From assembly GCF_004359215.1 (NCBI RefSeq), contig NC_090613.1, positions 7,376,140 through 7,440,139 on the forward strand: 64,000 nucleotides of DNA, given 5' to 3'. Numbering within the stretch: position 1 is the first letter of the stretch; each line of letters begins with the position of its first letter. A program made the translations under genes and the position numbers. Under the pieces are notes generated by a model that did not search any database, was not told the origin of the DNA, and saw only the letters and a list, made by a program, of their open reading frames with translations. Of this stretch, positions 32,377 to 44,015 are shown in pieces. The stretch comes from Bremia lactucae. Taxonomy: Eukaryota > Oomycota > Peronosporomycetes > Peronosporales > Peronosporaceae.

Positions 32377-32509
32377 CTGTTAAGAACATACACATTCTAA
32401 CATCACCAAACCACGACACGACTTCTTATAATATATTTTTTTTAAATAAATACTACTTAAATAATAGAAATTTTAATATATTAATATAAAGTTCTGTTGA
32501 TTCCCACCC

Positions 32510-32692
32510 GCATCCACCAGTGTAGGTGGCCCCGATAGGAGTGGCGATCTCGCCCAACTACTCGCGGCTACCTTACCTTCGACCGTTCAGTCACATGCGT
32601 TAAAAGCTGCTGAACGACGTATTGCGGATCTCGAGAGTCAAGTCTTGCGACTGACCTCGGAAAAAATACTCACCTAAAGCACAACCGGTATA
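32510..32692 (+). other. Antisense coiled-coil-like segment, family B remnant
   Basis: The plus strand reads GGPDRSGDLAQLLAATLPST, then LKAAERRIADLESQVLRLTS to a stop at about 32691. The heptad spacing suggests a coiled coil. It lies next to a minus-strand family B pol-linker scrap, so it is antisense to that element, like the segments in families A and B. Confidence 0.4.
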
Positions 32693-32857
32693 TGGTGCCG
32701 AATATCGGACACGTAGCTGTCATCTGTGACAAGTACGCAGATCTGATTGACTTTGCTACTACGCAGATCACGCAAAACCGTATCGGTTCTAGCGTTGGCA
32801 CTTGAGTTATCTCCAAAGTTAACTACGGAGGCGCTATCCGATCAAATGTGTCCACGT
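32693..32857 (-). pseudogene. Gypsy pol linker scrap
   Basis: The reverse complement matches the linker upstream of RT in the family C element (26290-26420), including a LRDLRSSKVNQICVLVTDDS string. It is a small internal fragment with both sides cut. Confidence 0.65.
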
Positions 32858-33368
32858 CCAATGAGGTGTCCCATTAGATAAATACTATTTCCCACAAGGA
32901 GAATATTTAATAGTAAAACCTGTGACAGAAACTAATTAAAGAAGCACACAATTATTATCTTTCATTAGTTTTGACCTAAAAGTTCCAACATTATTAAATT
33001 TTGAAATATTGACGCAATAAGACATTTGCTATTAATTGATTGGTTTAACTTTTAATCAACCCCGCCAATTGTTACAAGACACGGTAAGGCGTCGCGTAAG
33101 AAGGCGCACTGCATATTTAATTACTTATTTTTATATAATGGCCAGTAGATAGAAGATCGTTATTAGAGAAACTTAATAAATTAATATGGTTTATACTTTT
33201 TCCCTATTCTTAAGTCTTTGATTTTACCTTTAGTAGCTAAGGCTTCTTAGCTTTTAGATCCCCCCCTGCACGTCGTGTACTTGAAGTAGTCGAGATACCC
33301 ACCTTCACTGTAATCAGTGCAGGTTGACTAGTACTGTTAGCAGTGCTAGCAAAAAGTGCTCCGTTACA
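32858..33368 (+). repeat. Family B LTR (left arm)
   Basis: It starts near a worn TGTAAC (caatgaggtgtccc) and ends CCGTTACA at 33368. The next bases, ttgtagcac, are a primer-binding site. It shares long blocks with 11049-12011 and 35235-35688. Confidence 0.8.
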
Positions 33369-33442
33369 CTTTGTAGCACTTCGTAGTCCATTAAACGGTC
33401 TTCGCACGGTCCATTCAACTTGGATATGTTAGGTGATACGGT

Positions 33443-34045
33443 GTGAGCTCTCAAGCCCCTAAAGATGGCTTATTGGCAACAGGTGAAATGTTCACTCACT
33501 TGAGTGACCTCGAGTGGAGAGTGATCGAACGGATGAGTTTGGTCAAAGGCGGGCCAGCCATTAGCGCCATGTTTTTCGCGCCAAAAAGAGACGACCAGCA
33601 TGCGAATTTAGCCAGGTTCCTACAACATAACCTCGACGGGGCCCAAGAAAAGGCTCCTTGCCAACAAGACTCAACATGCAAAACTGCTGAGAGAACAGGG
33701 TGCTCAACAGTTGGAACTGTTGAGGCAGCAGCATTTAAATGCTGCTAGCGGGCCGACGCTTTCACGTCGACCCGAAAGCTTAAAGATAGAAATCTTTCTT
33801 TTTAATGCAGTCGAAGACAACTTCCTTTAAGATAAATCGTCGAATTAAAAGACACCATAGAAGCTCGCTGCACAAACGATGATGCGACGAAAGCGAAATT
33901 TAGCAATTTTTACTTTGTCGGACGTGCCGAATCTTGATTCTTAGGGCTCAAGCTTGACGACATTGTTTTTTGGGTCGTACAAGGTCCTTACGACCCGGCT
34001 CAAGCAAACATTTGAGCCGTCACGTGCCAAATTCAGTCCTTGTAG
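33443..34045 (+). pseudogene. gag: Family B gag, N-terminal fragment
   Basis: The frame reads MFTHLSDLEWRVIERMSLVK and LARFLQHNLDGAQEKA, matching the family A gag start (SFLSDIERGAVERMS). It is followed by worn capsid sequence in other frames, including KQTFEPSR near 34010. Its first codon is not a secure start. Confidence 0.7.
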
Positions 34046-34049
34046 CAAT

Positions 34050-35170
34050 TTATTTGCTAGTATAAATTTTCATGTTGATGAGGTCAGCCTCATTACCTGG
34101 GGCAGTAACAAACAATGTTTGTGAGTAAAGAGCAAATTTTGTCAAAATGCCTGCAAATTCTTTTGCGTTGCTGGATCAGTAGGGCACTCCGAACCTAATG
34201 ATCCCGACCGTTTTTTTAAAGATCCACCTCGTTATTGCGAGTTTGCCACAGCGTCGGATCCGCACCTCCGCCGTTCCTAGCGAGGGGGGGATCGATTGTT
34301 TAGCTTCGTGTTTGTAGCACTGGGCGTGGGCACTACACGCTTGTCCGTCCATTGACAACAATTGTATTTTTACAATTGTTTGTAACTTGACGAGCGAGGA
34401 TTCTTGCTCTCTACATACGAGGCCCGTGGGGTTTGGACCTACGTTTTCTTATTGTCTCGAAGGACGATAAGCACCCGAGTGGACAAAAGCCTGTTTCAGC
34501 GAAAGTCTTTCTACTCCGCTGCAGAGATAATTTGATCTAGCGTCTCTAATTCGAGCTGAGCAGGTGGGTCTTGCGACGACCATCTGCCAGACCCTTGACA
34601 AAAACAGTTGCCTGTGTTTGCTTATCAATTGAATGAATATCGATAAAACTTCCTCAGTATAATGTATGCTGAGCATTGGTGTGAAGGTCTCGCTTCCCTG
34701 TTTCAAATCTCGAATCTCTACTCGAGCCCTAAATTCGGCACAAGACGGCTCAAAGGTATGACTGAGCCGATTCTTAAAGACACTCATGCGACTTAACATA
34801 TATTAGTCGTTAAGTTTCAGCCGTAAGGCCCAAGATTTGGCACCTCGGGCCAAGTTGGACATGCCAAACTTTACTTTCGTCGTCATCGATGCGGCGAGCT
34901 TCAATCGCATCATCTAATTCGACGAATTATCGTCGTACGGAGTTTTCTTCGACTGCCTTTAAATTTTAGATCTCACTCTTTAAGTTTTCGGGTCGACGCG
35001 AAAGCGTCTTCCCGCTAGCAGGATACAATGCTGCTCTATAAACAGTTCCAGCTGTTGATCATCCTGTTCTCTGAACACCTTCGCGTGTTTGAAGCCATGG
35101 TGGTGAAGCAAGGCTACTTTTTTCCTAGCTCTTGAGGGGCTTGAAAGCTCCCTTCTTCTTCGTCCAACAT
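34050..35170 (-). pseudogene. gag: Family B gag, minus copy
   Basis: On the minus strand the capsid piece (34799-34449) reads FKNRLSHTFEPSCAEFRARV, then a frameshifted region toward the zinc knuckle (about 34340-34300, CNCxxTD-like remnants) and the protease start near 34100-34050. Many stops are present. Confidence 0.7.
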
Positions 35171-35234
35171 GTCAATTACGGATGGAACGTGCGTGTGCTG
35201 TTGAACGGACTACGGAGTACGGAGAATTACCAGA

Positions 35235-35688
35235 TTTAACGGAGGACCTTTTGCTAGCACTGTTACCAGTACTTGTCAACCTACACTGATTACACTGAAG
35301 GTGAGGTGTCTCGACTACTTCACGTTCACGACGTGCAGAGGAAGGTTCTATGTAGCTAAATAGACTTAGCTACCAAAGGTAAAATCTAAGGCTTTAGAAT
35401 AGGGAAAATGTAAAACTGAATTAATAGATTAAGTTCCTACGTAACGCTTTTCTATTTACTGCAGACTTTATTATATTGATAACAAACAATGTGTGGCGCC
35501 TACTTGCGCACCGCACAATCGGTTGGTATGACGATTGGCGCTTACTTCAAAGTTGAATCAACCAATCAACAGAATTATTACCGTGTTGCGTCAATATTAC
35601 AGAATTTGGTATATATTCATACTTCTTTATTATTTACTGTCATAAGACATAATATTTGGTAGCAATATTATTGGCACACCCTGTTACA
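35235..35688 (-). repeat. Family B LTR (right arm), inserted in an acyl-CoA dehydrogenase relic
   Basis: Its ends are TTTAAC (worn TGTAAC) at 35235 and GTTACA at 35688. The outer end falls exactly where the dehydrogenase-like frame loses similarity. Confidence 0.8.
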
Positions 35689-35900
35689 CATTCAACGCCA
35701 GTGGAGCCCATATAATCAGCATCTGAGCCCGATGAAGGGTCTGTAAGATTAAAGCAATGTAATTGAATGCCGTTGGCCAGATCAGGTAGAAAATAGCTCA
35801 TCTGCTCCTCACTTACATAGTGGAGCAAGAACTTAGCCGGTATAATATTGAAACAAAAATAACCAGCAATTAATGCATCACACCTTAAATGTTTCATATT
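35689..35900 (-). pseudogene. Acyl-CoA dehydrogenase/oxidase fragment
   Basis: The minus-strand frame reads LLHYVSEEQMSYFLPDLANG and HCFNLTDPSSGSDADYMGST. This matches the family signature around the flavin-binding segment (GSEEQKxxYLPxLAxG, CxxLTEPxSGSDAxxMxTxA), closest by eye to peroxisomal ACX4-like or glutaryl-CoA types. It ends at GVE, where the family B LTR begins. The upstream part is unclear. This is a truncated relic of a fatty-acid or amino-acid breakdown enzyme. Confidence 0.65.
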
Positions 35901-36479
35901 ATCGCAAAAAATACCTTCTTACTAAAGGTGCTTGGAATCCAATATCGCATTCTATCTTGCGGTTGTACTGCGTGACCTGCTTATGAACCTTCCTTTTCTA
36001 GATGCGTTGGCGACGAGAGTCACAGCCTCTATATTTTCCGGAATAAGATTGGAGAAGACGCCATACTCCTCTTTTAAACCACAAATTTTCTCATATTAAT
36101 TTTCCTGCAAGTGCATCAGCCTCGTCATGTGTCGTTAGTGCGCGACGCACTATACGTCCCTCGCGTAATGATCGACTAAGCCAAAGGTTGAAACAACTGC
36201 TTTTAAATCCCTTGGACAAACTCCGCGTGGACGCAACCCAGCAATCGCTTAGCTTCTGTTATTCGCTTAGACACGCACGTACCTTTGCATCATGCTACGA
36301 TACAAAATTTGTTTGTCTTGATATTGGAACGAGCAAAAGTCCCTTTTGAAAAACTTGCGCTGAACAAGACGATTGGCATCGCCGTAGACCGCAAGCATCG
36401 AGCTCTGTGTGATCAAAGACGGTTGGAATTCTTTTTCGAACGTCATCTCGCGAAATTGCTCCTCAGCGTGTCGGATGTT
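35901..36479 (-). other. Degenerate coding-like sequence, family unknown
   Basis: Minus-strand strings such as AVYGDANRLVQRKFFKRDFC, ITEAKRLLGCVHAEF and EYGVFSNLIPENIEAVTLVA look protein-like but lie in different frames with stops. They could be more of the truncated dehydrogenase gene region or an old element. I do not recognise a family. Confidence 0.25.
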
Positions 36480-36647
36480 ATATGAGCCGTCATCCCTCCT
36501 AATGTGAATGCACCCATGTGCATCACATTCACAAGAGCTGGTAACAAATGTGCACCACACCCGAGTACTGGATTGACCATCTCCTTAAGTACACCAAGTG
36601 TACCTAACGGGGATTGTGTAACGTTAGGGCAACTTTAGCCCGTAACA
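36480..36647 (+). repeat. Family E LTR fragment
   Basis: The segment matches the right part of 12012-12614 (gtgaatgcaccxatgtgcat, then agggcaactttagcccgt). Its end joins a truncated A LTR over a short cagagg overlap. Confidence 0.65.
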
Positions 36648-36984
36648 GAGGAAGTCTACTCTTTAAAACACTTGCTTTGAAGAGGGTTAAATCAAAACTG
36701 TATTAATATAATTAAGTTCTTCTTGTCTATCTACTTAACACTAACTTAATTATAAACTATTGCAAAACATGTACTAAAAGTTGTATCTGTCTTTCTCTTT
36801 GCGCCCGTCCAGCGCTGACTGGACCGCGGAGAAAGTAGATGTAATGGTCTATTCTACCAATGGATAAGCTTTAAAAATATAACCATGTCAAGTAATATTC
36901 TCCAAATATCATCTACATTTTAGATAATATATTTATTAACAACCTTAGTGTTGATTTCATGTAACGATATTAAACTCCGTTACA
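36645..36984 (-). repeat. Family A LTR, truncated
   Basis: The segment matches the A LTR in minus orientation from the ccgcagaggaagtc region to the terminal GTTACA at 36984. The part bearing TGTAACGGGGCACT is missing. Confidence 0.8.
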
Positions 36985-37020
36985 AATAGCTGCTCTCCAT
37001 CAGCGACCTTCGCAAGTGGA

Positions 37021-37700
37021 GCATGCTCATGAACTCTACGAGTATCAAAAGTGGACGGGGTATTGAGTAGCCACCAGACACTCAATCTTTACCACGAGGG
37101 TCATCACAGGGGACAACAGTTGTCGTACGCATCCGGGTTGCGTGGGCAAGAAAGAAGCCATTTCGCATATTTTCTGGGGGTGCCCCAGTGCTAAAGCGTA
37201 TTGGGGAAAGTTGGTGTCAGTCACTGGACTGGGGAGAAATGGTCGGCACCAGGAGTCTGCGGCCGGCTTCTTGCGTGCCTTCATCGGCGAGCAGGCGAGC
37301 AATGGATATTCCACCTCCTATGCTTGATCGCTCACTGGAAAGTTTCTCCGATGACTACGAAGCGGTGACCTCAGAATAAAATCGAATTTGGTTTCTCATG
37401 AGCACCATCTGTCAAAGATGCTTTGAACTGCGCGGACTGCAGCCGTCTTTCGGGGCGACGTTGTCCCTCCTCAAGTTAGTGCCTCCCGCTTTTGGGAAGT
37501 CGGGATTCGTCACGTCACCGCATTGGATATGCGAGAACACAGAGATGCCGGAACCGCAATGCGGGGGGGTTATTGCACGCCTGCTTGGACGTTCGTACGC
37601 AAATGCTCAGCGACCGTCCTGCCTACAGAGGTTTACGCCACGACGAGTTATCGCTTCACCGGCGCTGTTGTTATGGCTTGGACACCTTGCACTTAATATT
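37021..37700 (+). mobile_element. LINE (L1-like) 3' fragment
   Basis: A plus-strand piece reads KKEAISHIFWGCPSAKAYWG with a preceding Cys, the zinc-binding tail (zf-RVT) that follows the reverse transcriptase of L1-like non-LTR elements. Frameshifted C-terminal sequence follows to about 37700. The RT itself is absent, in keeping with 5' truncation typical of LINEs, although no poly-A tail or target duplication was found. Confidence 0.6.
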
Positions 37701-37986
37701 AGTTCTTGAACAACACACATAAATAAGTTATGCCTACCCCTTTTGCAGCAAAATAGCTCTTTGTCTGACCAGGCGCAATTTGTCCAAATAATTGGCTGTC
37801 CTAACACGACGCAATTGGTTAAAAGACCTTTGCGCAGGTCCACCATTTCAATTTGGGGTTTTTCGTGTTCACACTTCAAGGTTTAATTGTAGAGAACTGA
37901 CGCACGCTGCACCATCAATAGTCTCTACATTTTGGAATCTGCTTGCCGACGCGAACATTTGCTCCGTCTAATATTTCTAAATAGAT

Positions 37987-39165
37987 ATGACTCTGTCTCT
38001 CGCTTCCAAAGACCGCACCTTTTTATTTACTTCCGAATCAGTGAATGAGGGCCACCCAGACAAGCTCTGTGATCAGATTTCGGATGCCGTGCTGGACGCT
38101 TGCGTGTCTGAGGATCCGAACTCTCGAGTTGCGTGTGAGACATGCGCAAAGACTGGCATGGTTATGATCTTTGGTGAAATTAGTACGAAAGCTGTCGTCA
38201 ACTACGAAAAAGTGATCCGAGACACCATCAAGGAAATCGGGTACGACGACCCTGCGAAGGGTCTTGACTACAAGACTGTCAATGTCATCGTTGCCATTGA
38301 GCAGCAGTCTCCTGATATCGCTCAGTCCGTTGACTCTGTCACTGACGAAGATGTTGGTGCGGGAGACCAAGGAATAATGTTTGGTTACGCTACTGACGAG
38401 ACACCTGAACTTATGCCGCTGTCTCACGTTTTGGCCACCAAGCTTGGTTCAAAGCTTACTGACGTGCGAAAGAATGGCACACTTGACTGGATTCGCCCTG
38501 ACGGTAAGACTCAAGTTACTGTTGAGTACAAGCAAGAGGACGGTCGGTTGATTCCGCAGCGCGTGCACACGGTGGTCATCTCCACTCAGCACAATGATGA
38601 CGTGACCAATGAGCAAATTTCGGCGGACCTAATTAAGCACGTCATTCAGACTGTCATTCCTGAAAAGTACCTTGACGAAAACACTGTCTACCACTTAAAT
38701 CCATCCGGACGATTCGTGATCGGTGGACCGCACGGTGACGCCGGATTGACTGGCCGTAAGATCATCATTGACACTTACGGCGGTTGGGGCGCACACGGTG
38801 GCGGTGCATTTTCTGGCAAAGACACCACTAAAGTCGATCGCTCTGCCGCATATGCTGCCCGGTGGGTTGCTAAGTCCATAGTAGCGCAGGGCCTCGCCCA
38901 TCGCGTAATTGTGCAGCTATCGTACGCTATTGGAGTTCCGTACCCGCTATCTGTTCATGTCGACACATATGGCACAGTGAAGGAAGGTCTCACCGATGAT
39001 GAATTGGTAGATATTATCAAAAAGAATTTCGACTTGCGTCCGGGAATGATTCAAAAGACGCTGCAGCTGAAACGTCCGGTGATGCAGAAGACTGCTGCGT
39101 ATGGACACTTTGGTCGCGACGATGCGGACTTTACGTGGGAATCTGTGAAGGCGCTCGAGCTGTAG
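37987..39165 (+). CDS. S-adenosylmethionine synthetase
   Basis: An intact, intronless 392-residue enzyme that makes S-adenosylmethionine from ATP and methionine in the cytosol. The N-terminal ATP-binding signature [20 protein letters not shown], the [16 protein letters not shown] methionine-site loop and the P-loop-like GGGAFSGKD are all present. The catalytic His in GHPDK and the metal-binding Asp residues are kept. Length equals the family norm (about 380-400). The ATG lies four codons before conserved sequence. This is the left end of the gene island. Its product feeds methyltransferases such as the one at 47036-48243, though no specific link is implied. Confidence 0.97.
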   Translation: MTLSLASKDRTFLFTSESVNEGHPDKLCDQISDAVLDACVSEDPNSRVACETCAKTGMVMIFGEISTKAVVNYEKVIRDTIKEIGYDDPAKGLDYKTVNVIVAIEQQSPDIAQSVDSVTDEDVGAGDQGIMFGYATDETPELMPLSHVLATKLGSKLTDVRKNGTLDWIRPDGKTQVTVEYKQEDGRLIPQRVHTVVISTQHNDDVTNEQISADLIKHVIQTVIPEKYLDENTVYHLNPSGRFVIGGPHGDAGLTGRKIIIDTYGGWGAHGGGAFSGKDTTKVDRSAAYAARWVAKSIVAQGLAHRVIVQLSYAIGVPYPLSVHVDTYGTVKEGLTDDELVDIIKKNFDLRPGMIQKTLQLKRPVMQKTAAYGHFGRDDADFTWESVKALEL

Positions 39166-39971
39166 TTTTGAAGTATGGATGATAATCTAGTGCCCTCTGC
39201 CTCGGTATATCTTTAACGAGAACTCACTCAGCCATCATTTTTGGAGTGACGCAGAGTGAGGTAGAATTGGCTTTGCTGTTCCCGTCCATACGCAGCTCGT
39301 AGGTATATGCACTCCTGAAATTTATTATCAGCTGTCCATGTATTCTGCGGGACTTGTGGAGGGTATAAATAGCTAACCCGTTCGAGTTGGTTTTAAAATT
39401 GATAAAAATGCGACAAATTAACATATAACCTGGGGAATGTTTGAAAGCGTTATCTGCTTGGCTAACCTTGTAGGAACAAGTAAAGAAATCAATGGCTCTG
39501 CTGTGAAATTTATTCAGTGGCACGGTATCCCTTTTGCTGAGCTTTAACAGTAACCACTGGTGCCCGGGATGCTGATACGTCAACAATCAATTTTTTTTCA
39601 CGCTCAATTGCAAGTCGGCTTAGCTACTGTCGCCCCCCCTGTATGACACTAGGAATCTAAATTGACGCGATTACATGAAATGGCGTTGCCCCCGTAATTG
39701 AAAATATTTTAATGAATTTCAACTTTTGTACGCTTTTAAATCAAATTTAAAATGCGGACTCACAATTTATCAATTTCAGTTTCGTGCTGGCTGAGTGACA
39801 CCTCGCTAGATGCTCACATTGTATTAACACCATTTGGGAACCGGCAAGACTTGGCGTCCCTCGCCGTCAAGTGCGCTGATTCAGCAGGGCAAATTTTATC
39901 CTGCCCAATGCCTTTACTTTTGGTACCTTACTTGTCATTAAAAAAGTTCATTCAGTACAGTTTGCCATAAT
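39166..39971. other. Intergenic, no gene recognised
   Basis: Between the convergent SAM synthetase and RING genes. A 120-codon minus-strand frame at 39224-39586 has no motif or start context that supports it. Confidence 0.5.
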
Positions 39972-41961
39972 TCACTTTTTCGTCACGACCTCTCGATCCC
40001 ACGGACACAAGCGGTGCGACTTTTCCCCAGCTTTTTTTGGCGACGGAGACAATCGAGACCAGCACAAACCACACACGGCGTGACCGCAAGGTTCCATATG
40101 CACAATTGCTTCATCGCTATAGCACAGCTGGCATAGACTCGAATCGTTTTCTACTACCATCTCGAGGGAGCTAGCCTTGCAAGGATACTTATTTATTCGA
40201 TAACTTGGTTGAATGGGTTTGCGCGATTGTCTGAGTGTCTCTCGACTGGCCGTCTCATCTAGAGGTGAAAACATAACGCTTTGCCTGGAAGTATTACGTC
40301 TCGATTTTGCCAAAACTCGACTATCCTTAGCACGCAGCTTTTGACCTTTGGCACCGCTTGATATCGAAGTATTATTATTTTCAGTGCCCTCATCTAAATT
40401 TTCTTTGGCATTGGGATCAAAATTTTCCAGATTTGAAAACATATCGCTCTGCCTATTATAGCGAGTTCGTTTTTTTCGCGAAACTAACATGCGCAACAGA
40501 CGAATGAAATAAAACTTACAATTCAATAAGTACGACTTAAAATAAAGGTATAGTACCTGGAAGTGGGCTTGTAGATTGAGTGTTTCGCTCGGAAATACGT
40601 GGCTCCAAATTGGTCGTTTGGAACACCTGAGTAAATTCCTCGGCCCAGCTGTTCCACAATTTTATCCGGGCATTGTCAACTGCAGTCCGGAATGGTGTCT
40701 TGTCATTTTTGCATATTTGCGACCCCGACGATTTGTTCGATACCGATCTAAAAAAGTCTGCATCAACAATTGAACTTGAGCTGATATCAATTCCCAATGT
40801 CTCCATATATAATGTTTTTGCGCTTTCTGTGCTCACGGCTAGCTCATTTATATGGTGCTTTAAAATATGTTGGCATTCCTTTTTGTCTTGCACAGGATGC
40901 ATTTTTGTGACATGGTTGATCTCATGTGTTTCCAAGTACTCCAAGTATCGCTGCTCGTACGCGGCGGAAGACATCAGCATTCCAGTGACTTTTTCTGAAT
41001 ACTCGAATAGGCCGTCTATATTCTTTGAGTAATTCACCTTCATATGCGTTGTACGATGCGCGTCTGCTTCCTGCGATTCTTGCTTGATCTGTTTCAGATT
41101 ATCTGCTAGCTTTTCTACGTTTTCCGTGCAATACTCTGCACCTTCCGAATACTTAAGGATTTTCGCTGCCAAGGCTCCTAATTGGTATGTCCCTGCATGC
41201 ACCGTCTTAGCGATGTCGATTGCTTCTACACTCATTGCCTCCAGCTTGGTATGCTTACGGACAAGCCGCCGAAACTTCACCTTTTGCGAAGTAGCAGTCT
41301 CATCCGGCGTTTTCACTTTTGGCTTTATTCTCTCATGTCGTTCAGCTGCTACAGGAGTACACTTCACGGAATATTTAGAGCCATCATGTGCCTGTTTATC
41401 CAGTGCCTGTTTCTCAAGTGCCTGTAAAAAATCATCCCGGTGCGTAGGACAAGCAAATGGTCCAGGCATGAAGGTAAACTCGAATCGATTATGACCCATC
41501 AATATTACCTCCACTCCCTGCGCTCGCTTCTGCAGTGAGCTAGGCTGCACTGAAGTAACATATTTCATTGGCACATGGAGTACGTCTACCGATTTATAAT
41601 CGTCTCCTTGCGTCTGCTGATTCGTGATGTCTTGGAGCTCCTTCTTGCGCCTCCGACATGCGTCTGATTCTGACTGTGATGACTGCATCCACACAAATCC
41701 ACCACCCATTTTAAGGGGGACCACGTCTAAAGATCCCAGGCCACCATTAATGCCCACGCCATTAAACTTGGCGGCGACGTGGTGATGAAGGGCACTGCGT
41801 TCATCGCGATGCCGATGTCGCCGAAAGCGCGACAGAAGGCGCTCGGACATAAAGAAGGGACTTAGCGCACCTAGATCAAGATGCTTCGCAATCTGTGCCG
41901 GACTCCTGTCAAAAAGCTCCGAGAAGGACCCAAAGCCGTAGGAGTCTGCCGCTTCATCCAT
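39972..41961 (-). CDS. RING-finger protein with central helical region, one intron
   Basis: Two exons, 41961-40557 and 40483-39972, joined by a 73-bp GT-AG intron (40556-40484), give 638 residues. The splice keeps frame and fuses STSPLP to VSRKKRTRYN. The N-terminal 230 residues contain LDLGALSPFFMSERLLSRFR and a beta-rich part (VEVILMGHNRFEFTFMPG). Residues about 250-370 are largely helical and charged, coiled-coil-like. Residues 586-631 form a C3HC4-type RING (CQLC, then CGHAVCGLC, then CPWD). A ubiquitin-ligase role is inferred from the RING only. The first ATG was taken; the frame is open upstream to 42030 without an ATG. The gene is divergent from shugoshin, 230 bp away. Confidence 0.8.
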
Positions 41962-42191
41962 CTTCCGTGAATCCTCGATGTGACCTTCCGAAATGAATAG
42001 AACATAACTTTTGAGACCAAAAGTTCTCAAGACAATATTAATCTAAGAGAGTGGAAGCGGGTCCTAGTTTAAACGTTCGATTTTATTATTTGCAGAGTAA
42101 ATTTTTTGTTTTGTGTAACGGGGTCGTGATTACATAAGGTCCCAAAATTGGTCCGAGAAAGTGATCTTCAAACGACAAACTCTCAACAAGT

Positions 42192-43635
42192 ATGAACCGG
42201 CGCGGCAGCAGCACGCGCGTTCTTAGTATCATGCAGGAGCTGCATCAACTGCGTGAAAAAGTCTCTGCATTTTCCGAGAAAAACCGTGAGCTAGCTAAAG
42301 CGTTGGTAAGTAGGCTTTTAGGCGGTAGATGCACCTCAAGTCACATTACTCTGCACTTTTATCGCAGACTATCACCAAGCAGGAGCTTACGAAAGGTGAG
42401 TCTGTAGGAGGTTACTATGACTTCAATTATGACTTGGCTGATAGTGGCTTTGCAGCACGATCAGCTCAAAGCGCCTTCTTTTCGGACCGAGGTGGGCTCG
42501 GAAATGAATTTAGGAACCTTATGCCTTCAATGTTATCTTCTTTCTTCTAGTTATGGAGTGGATGAAAACCCATCGAAAACCGGTTGAAGGCAAGCAGTTT
42601 GTAAGCGCAACTGTTGTGAACAATATAACCTGACTTTTTTGCAACTAAATTAGTTCAACACCGGGCTATTCAATGCAGCTTTAAAGAAGTTGAACAAGAT
42701 ACGTTTGCGTCAATCGAATTTAACCAGCTCAAGAAAAAGCATTCTGTTTCTCCTTATCATAAGCGCAGAACTAAAAAGCTTTTTCAATCGGTAGGATGCT
42801 CCTTGAAAACGTAATTCTGGTATTCGGTGCTCATTAATCGTTGCTCGCAAACCCTAGAAACGACTATCATTGGCGCCAATTACATGTACAAAAGCACCGA
42901 CAGCTTTTGATAAAGCAAACGTAATAAATGCATTGGGCGTTATATTAACACTCTGCTACTTATCAATATTACGATGGAAGAATACCTGTGCAGAAATCAA
43001 TAGCAGTGCTACGAAAATTGTTTCGAAGGTTCGTGAAGATGCGGGTGTCTCAATATGCACTACTTTAATAAAAGTGATGTGGTTTCGTCATTCGCCACTT
43101 CCGATTCGAAACGAATAAACGTAAAGGTACATCCTATTAAGCATGGTTATATGAAAGAAGTAAAGTCAACCTTAAATATTCGTTGCAGAGCGGCGTGAAA
43201 AGGCGACTGCGTCAGCGAGATACCAATATGTCATACGTTGAGCCGAAGCTGAACACAAAACTTCGACGGGTCTATAAAAACTGCCACATTTACACAATTT
43301 GCAACATCTAATGGCTATAGGTGCATACTAGGGAGATTACTACGGCTTAGGCACACGTACAGGCCCACCAACTCATCAGCGATCTCCATTAAACGTGAAT
43401 TCGAGGTCCCACAGCGCAAAGTTGGATTTAAAGTCCGCAAGCTTCAAGCAGCAACGCTTAATGTGTCAGAGCACAAGCTCTAGAAGGTCCATCAATCGTA
43501 TATCTTACGAAGAACCCAAGCTCAACACCAAGCTTCGCCAGGTACGTGCTTGTCGCATCTTACTCAAAGAATTTTGTGATCTAATCCCCGATCGACATCC
43601 CAATTGCCTAGGGTGACAAGTTTACCTTTACTTAA
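42192..43635 (+). CDS. Shugoshin-like protein, multi-exon, two SGO boxes
   Basis: Shugoshin protects centromeric cohesin by recruiting PP2A. Exon 1 (42192-42305) starts MNRRGSSTRVLSIMQELHQL, a basic N-terminus leading into the family coiled coil. Exon 2 (42368-42395) and exon 3 (42551-42600) extend it. Introns are 62 and 155 bp with good GT-AG sites. The middle (42654 to about 43040) is unresolved. The C-terminal exons are about 43040-43126, 43189-43269, 43332-43541 and 43612-43635, all joined in phase 0. They contain two SGO boxes, MSYVEPKLNTKLRR then GD, and ISYEEPKLNTKLRQ then GDKFTFT and stop. Normally one such box is present; it binds phosphorylated H2A. The exact middle exons are uncertain, but the ends are convincing. 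Confidence 0.75.
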
Positions 43636-44015
43636 TATCGAACATTAGAACTCCATAATTAGTAACCTGCACTTACCATATCATTTCTATTCTCTATTAA
43701 TACTAATTGGCCGACGTAGCGATTTTCCGGTTTAGCCCTTTCAGTAAACGGCAGCAACAGCACAACACAACCAAAAGCGACGGCTTCACCTGACTGACTC
43801 CCTCCCTTAAATTGCCTAAACTAGGTGTCCTATGGGCTGCGCTAGATCTAAACCTGTAAGCCGTTTTGCAGCTATGAGTGCAAAAATATCAATCATTAGT
43901 CTAAACTTGGGAGCTAATCTTCATCTGCACATGCAAGGACCTCGATGTTATAGATAGGAACTCGCAGCTGAATTTAAAGGATGAATATACTGCCACAGTG
44001 AACGGCAAGGCGACT

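Larger units (their letters stand above)
32858..35688. mobile_element. Head-to-head family B elements forming a large inverted repeat
   Basis: A plus-strand LTR (32858-33368) and partial gag (33443 to about 34045) face a minus-strand LTR (35688-35235) and gag (35170 to about 34050). The two copies join tail to tail at about 34045-34055. The minus copy extends further into gag, through the zinc-knuckle and protease-start region. The whole makes an imperfect palindrome of about 2.8 kb. Confidence 0.8.

Noticed and set aside
38038..38427. 129-codon minus-strand frame inside SAM synthetase
   Set aside because: Antisense shadow of a highly conserved gene.
39224..39586. 120-codon minus-strand frame after SAM synthetase
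   Set aside because: No motif, no convincing composition, and it lies in the expected 3' flank of two convergent genes.
41962..42030. N-terminal extension of the RING gene
   Set aside because: Begins with TTG; no ATG or acceptor site was clear, so the ATG at 41961 was used.
42870..43118. 82-codon frame in the middle of shugoshin
   Set aside because: It conflicts in frame with the C-terminal exons and could be intronic; not annotated separately.
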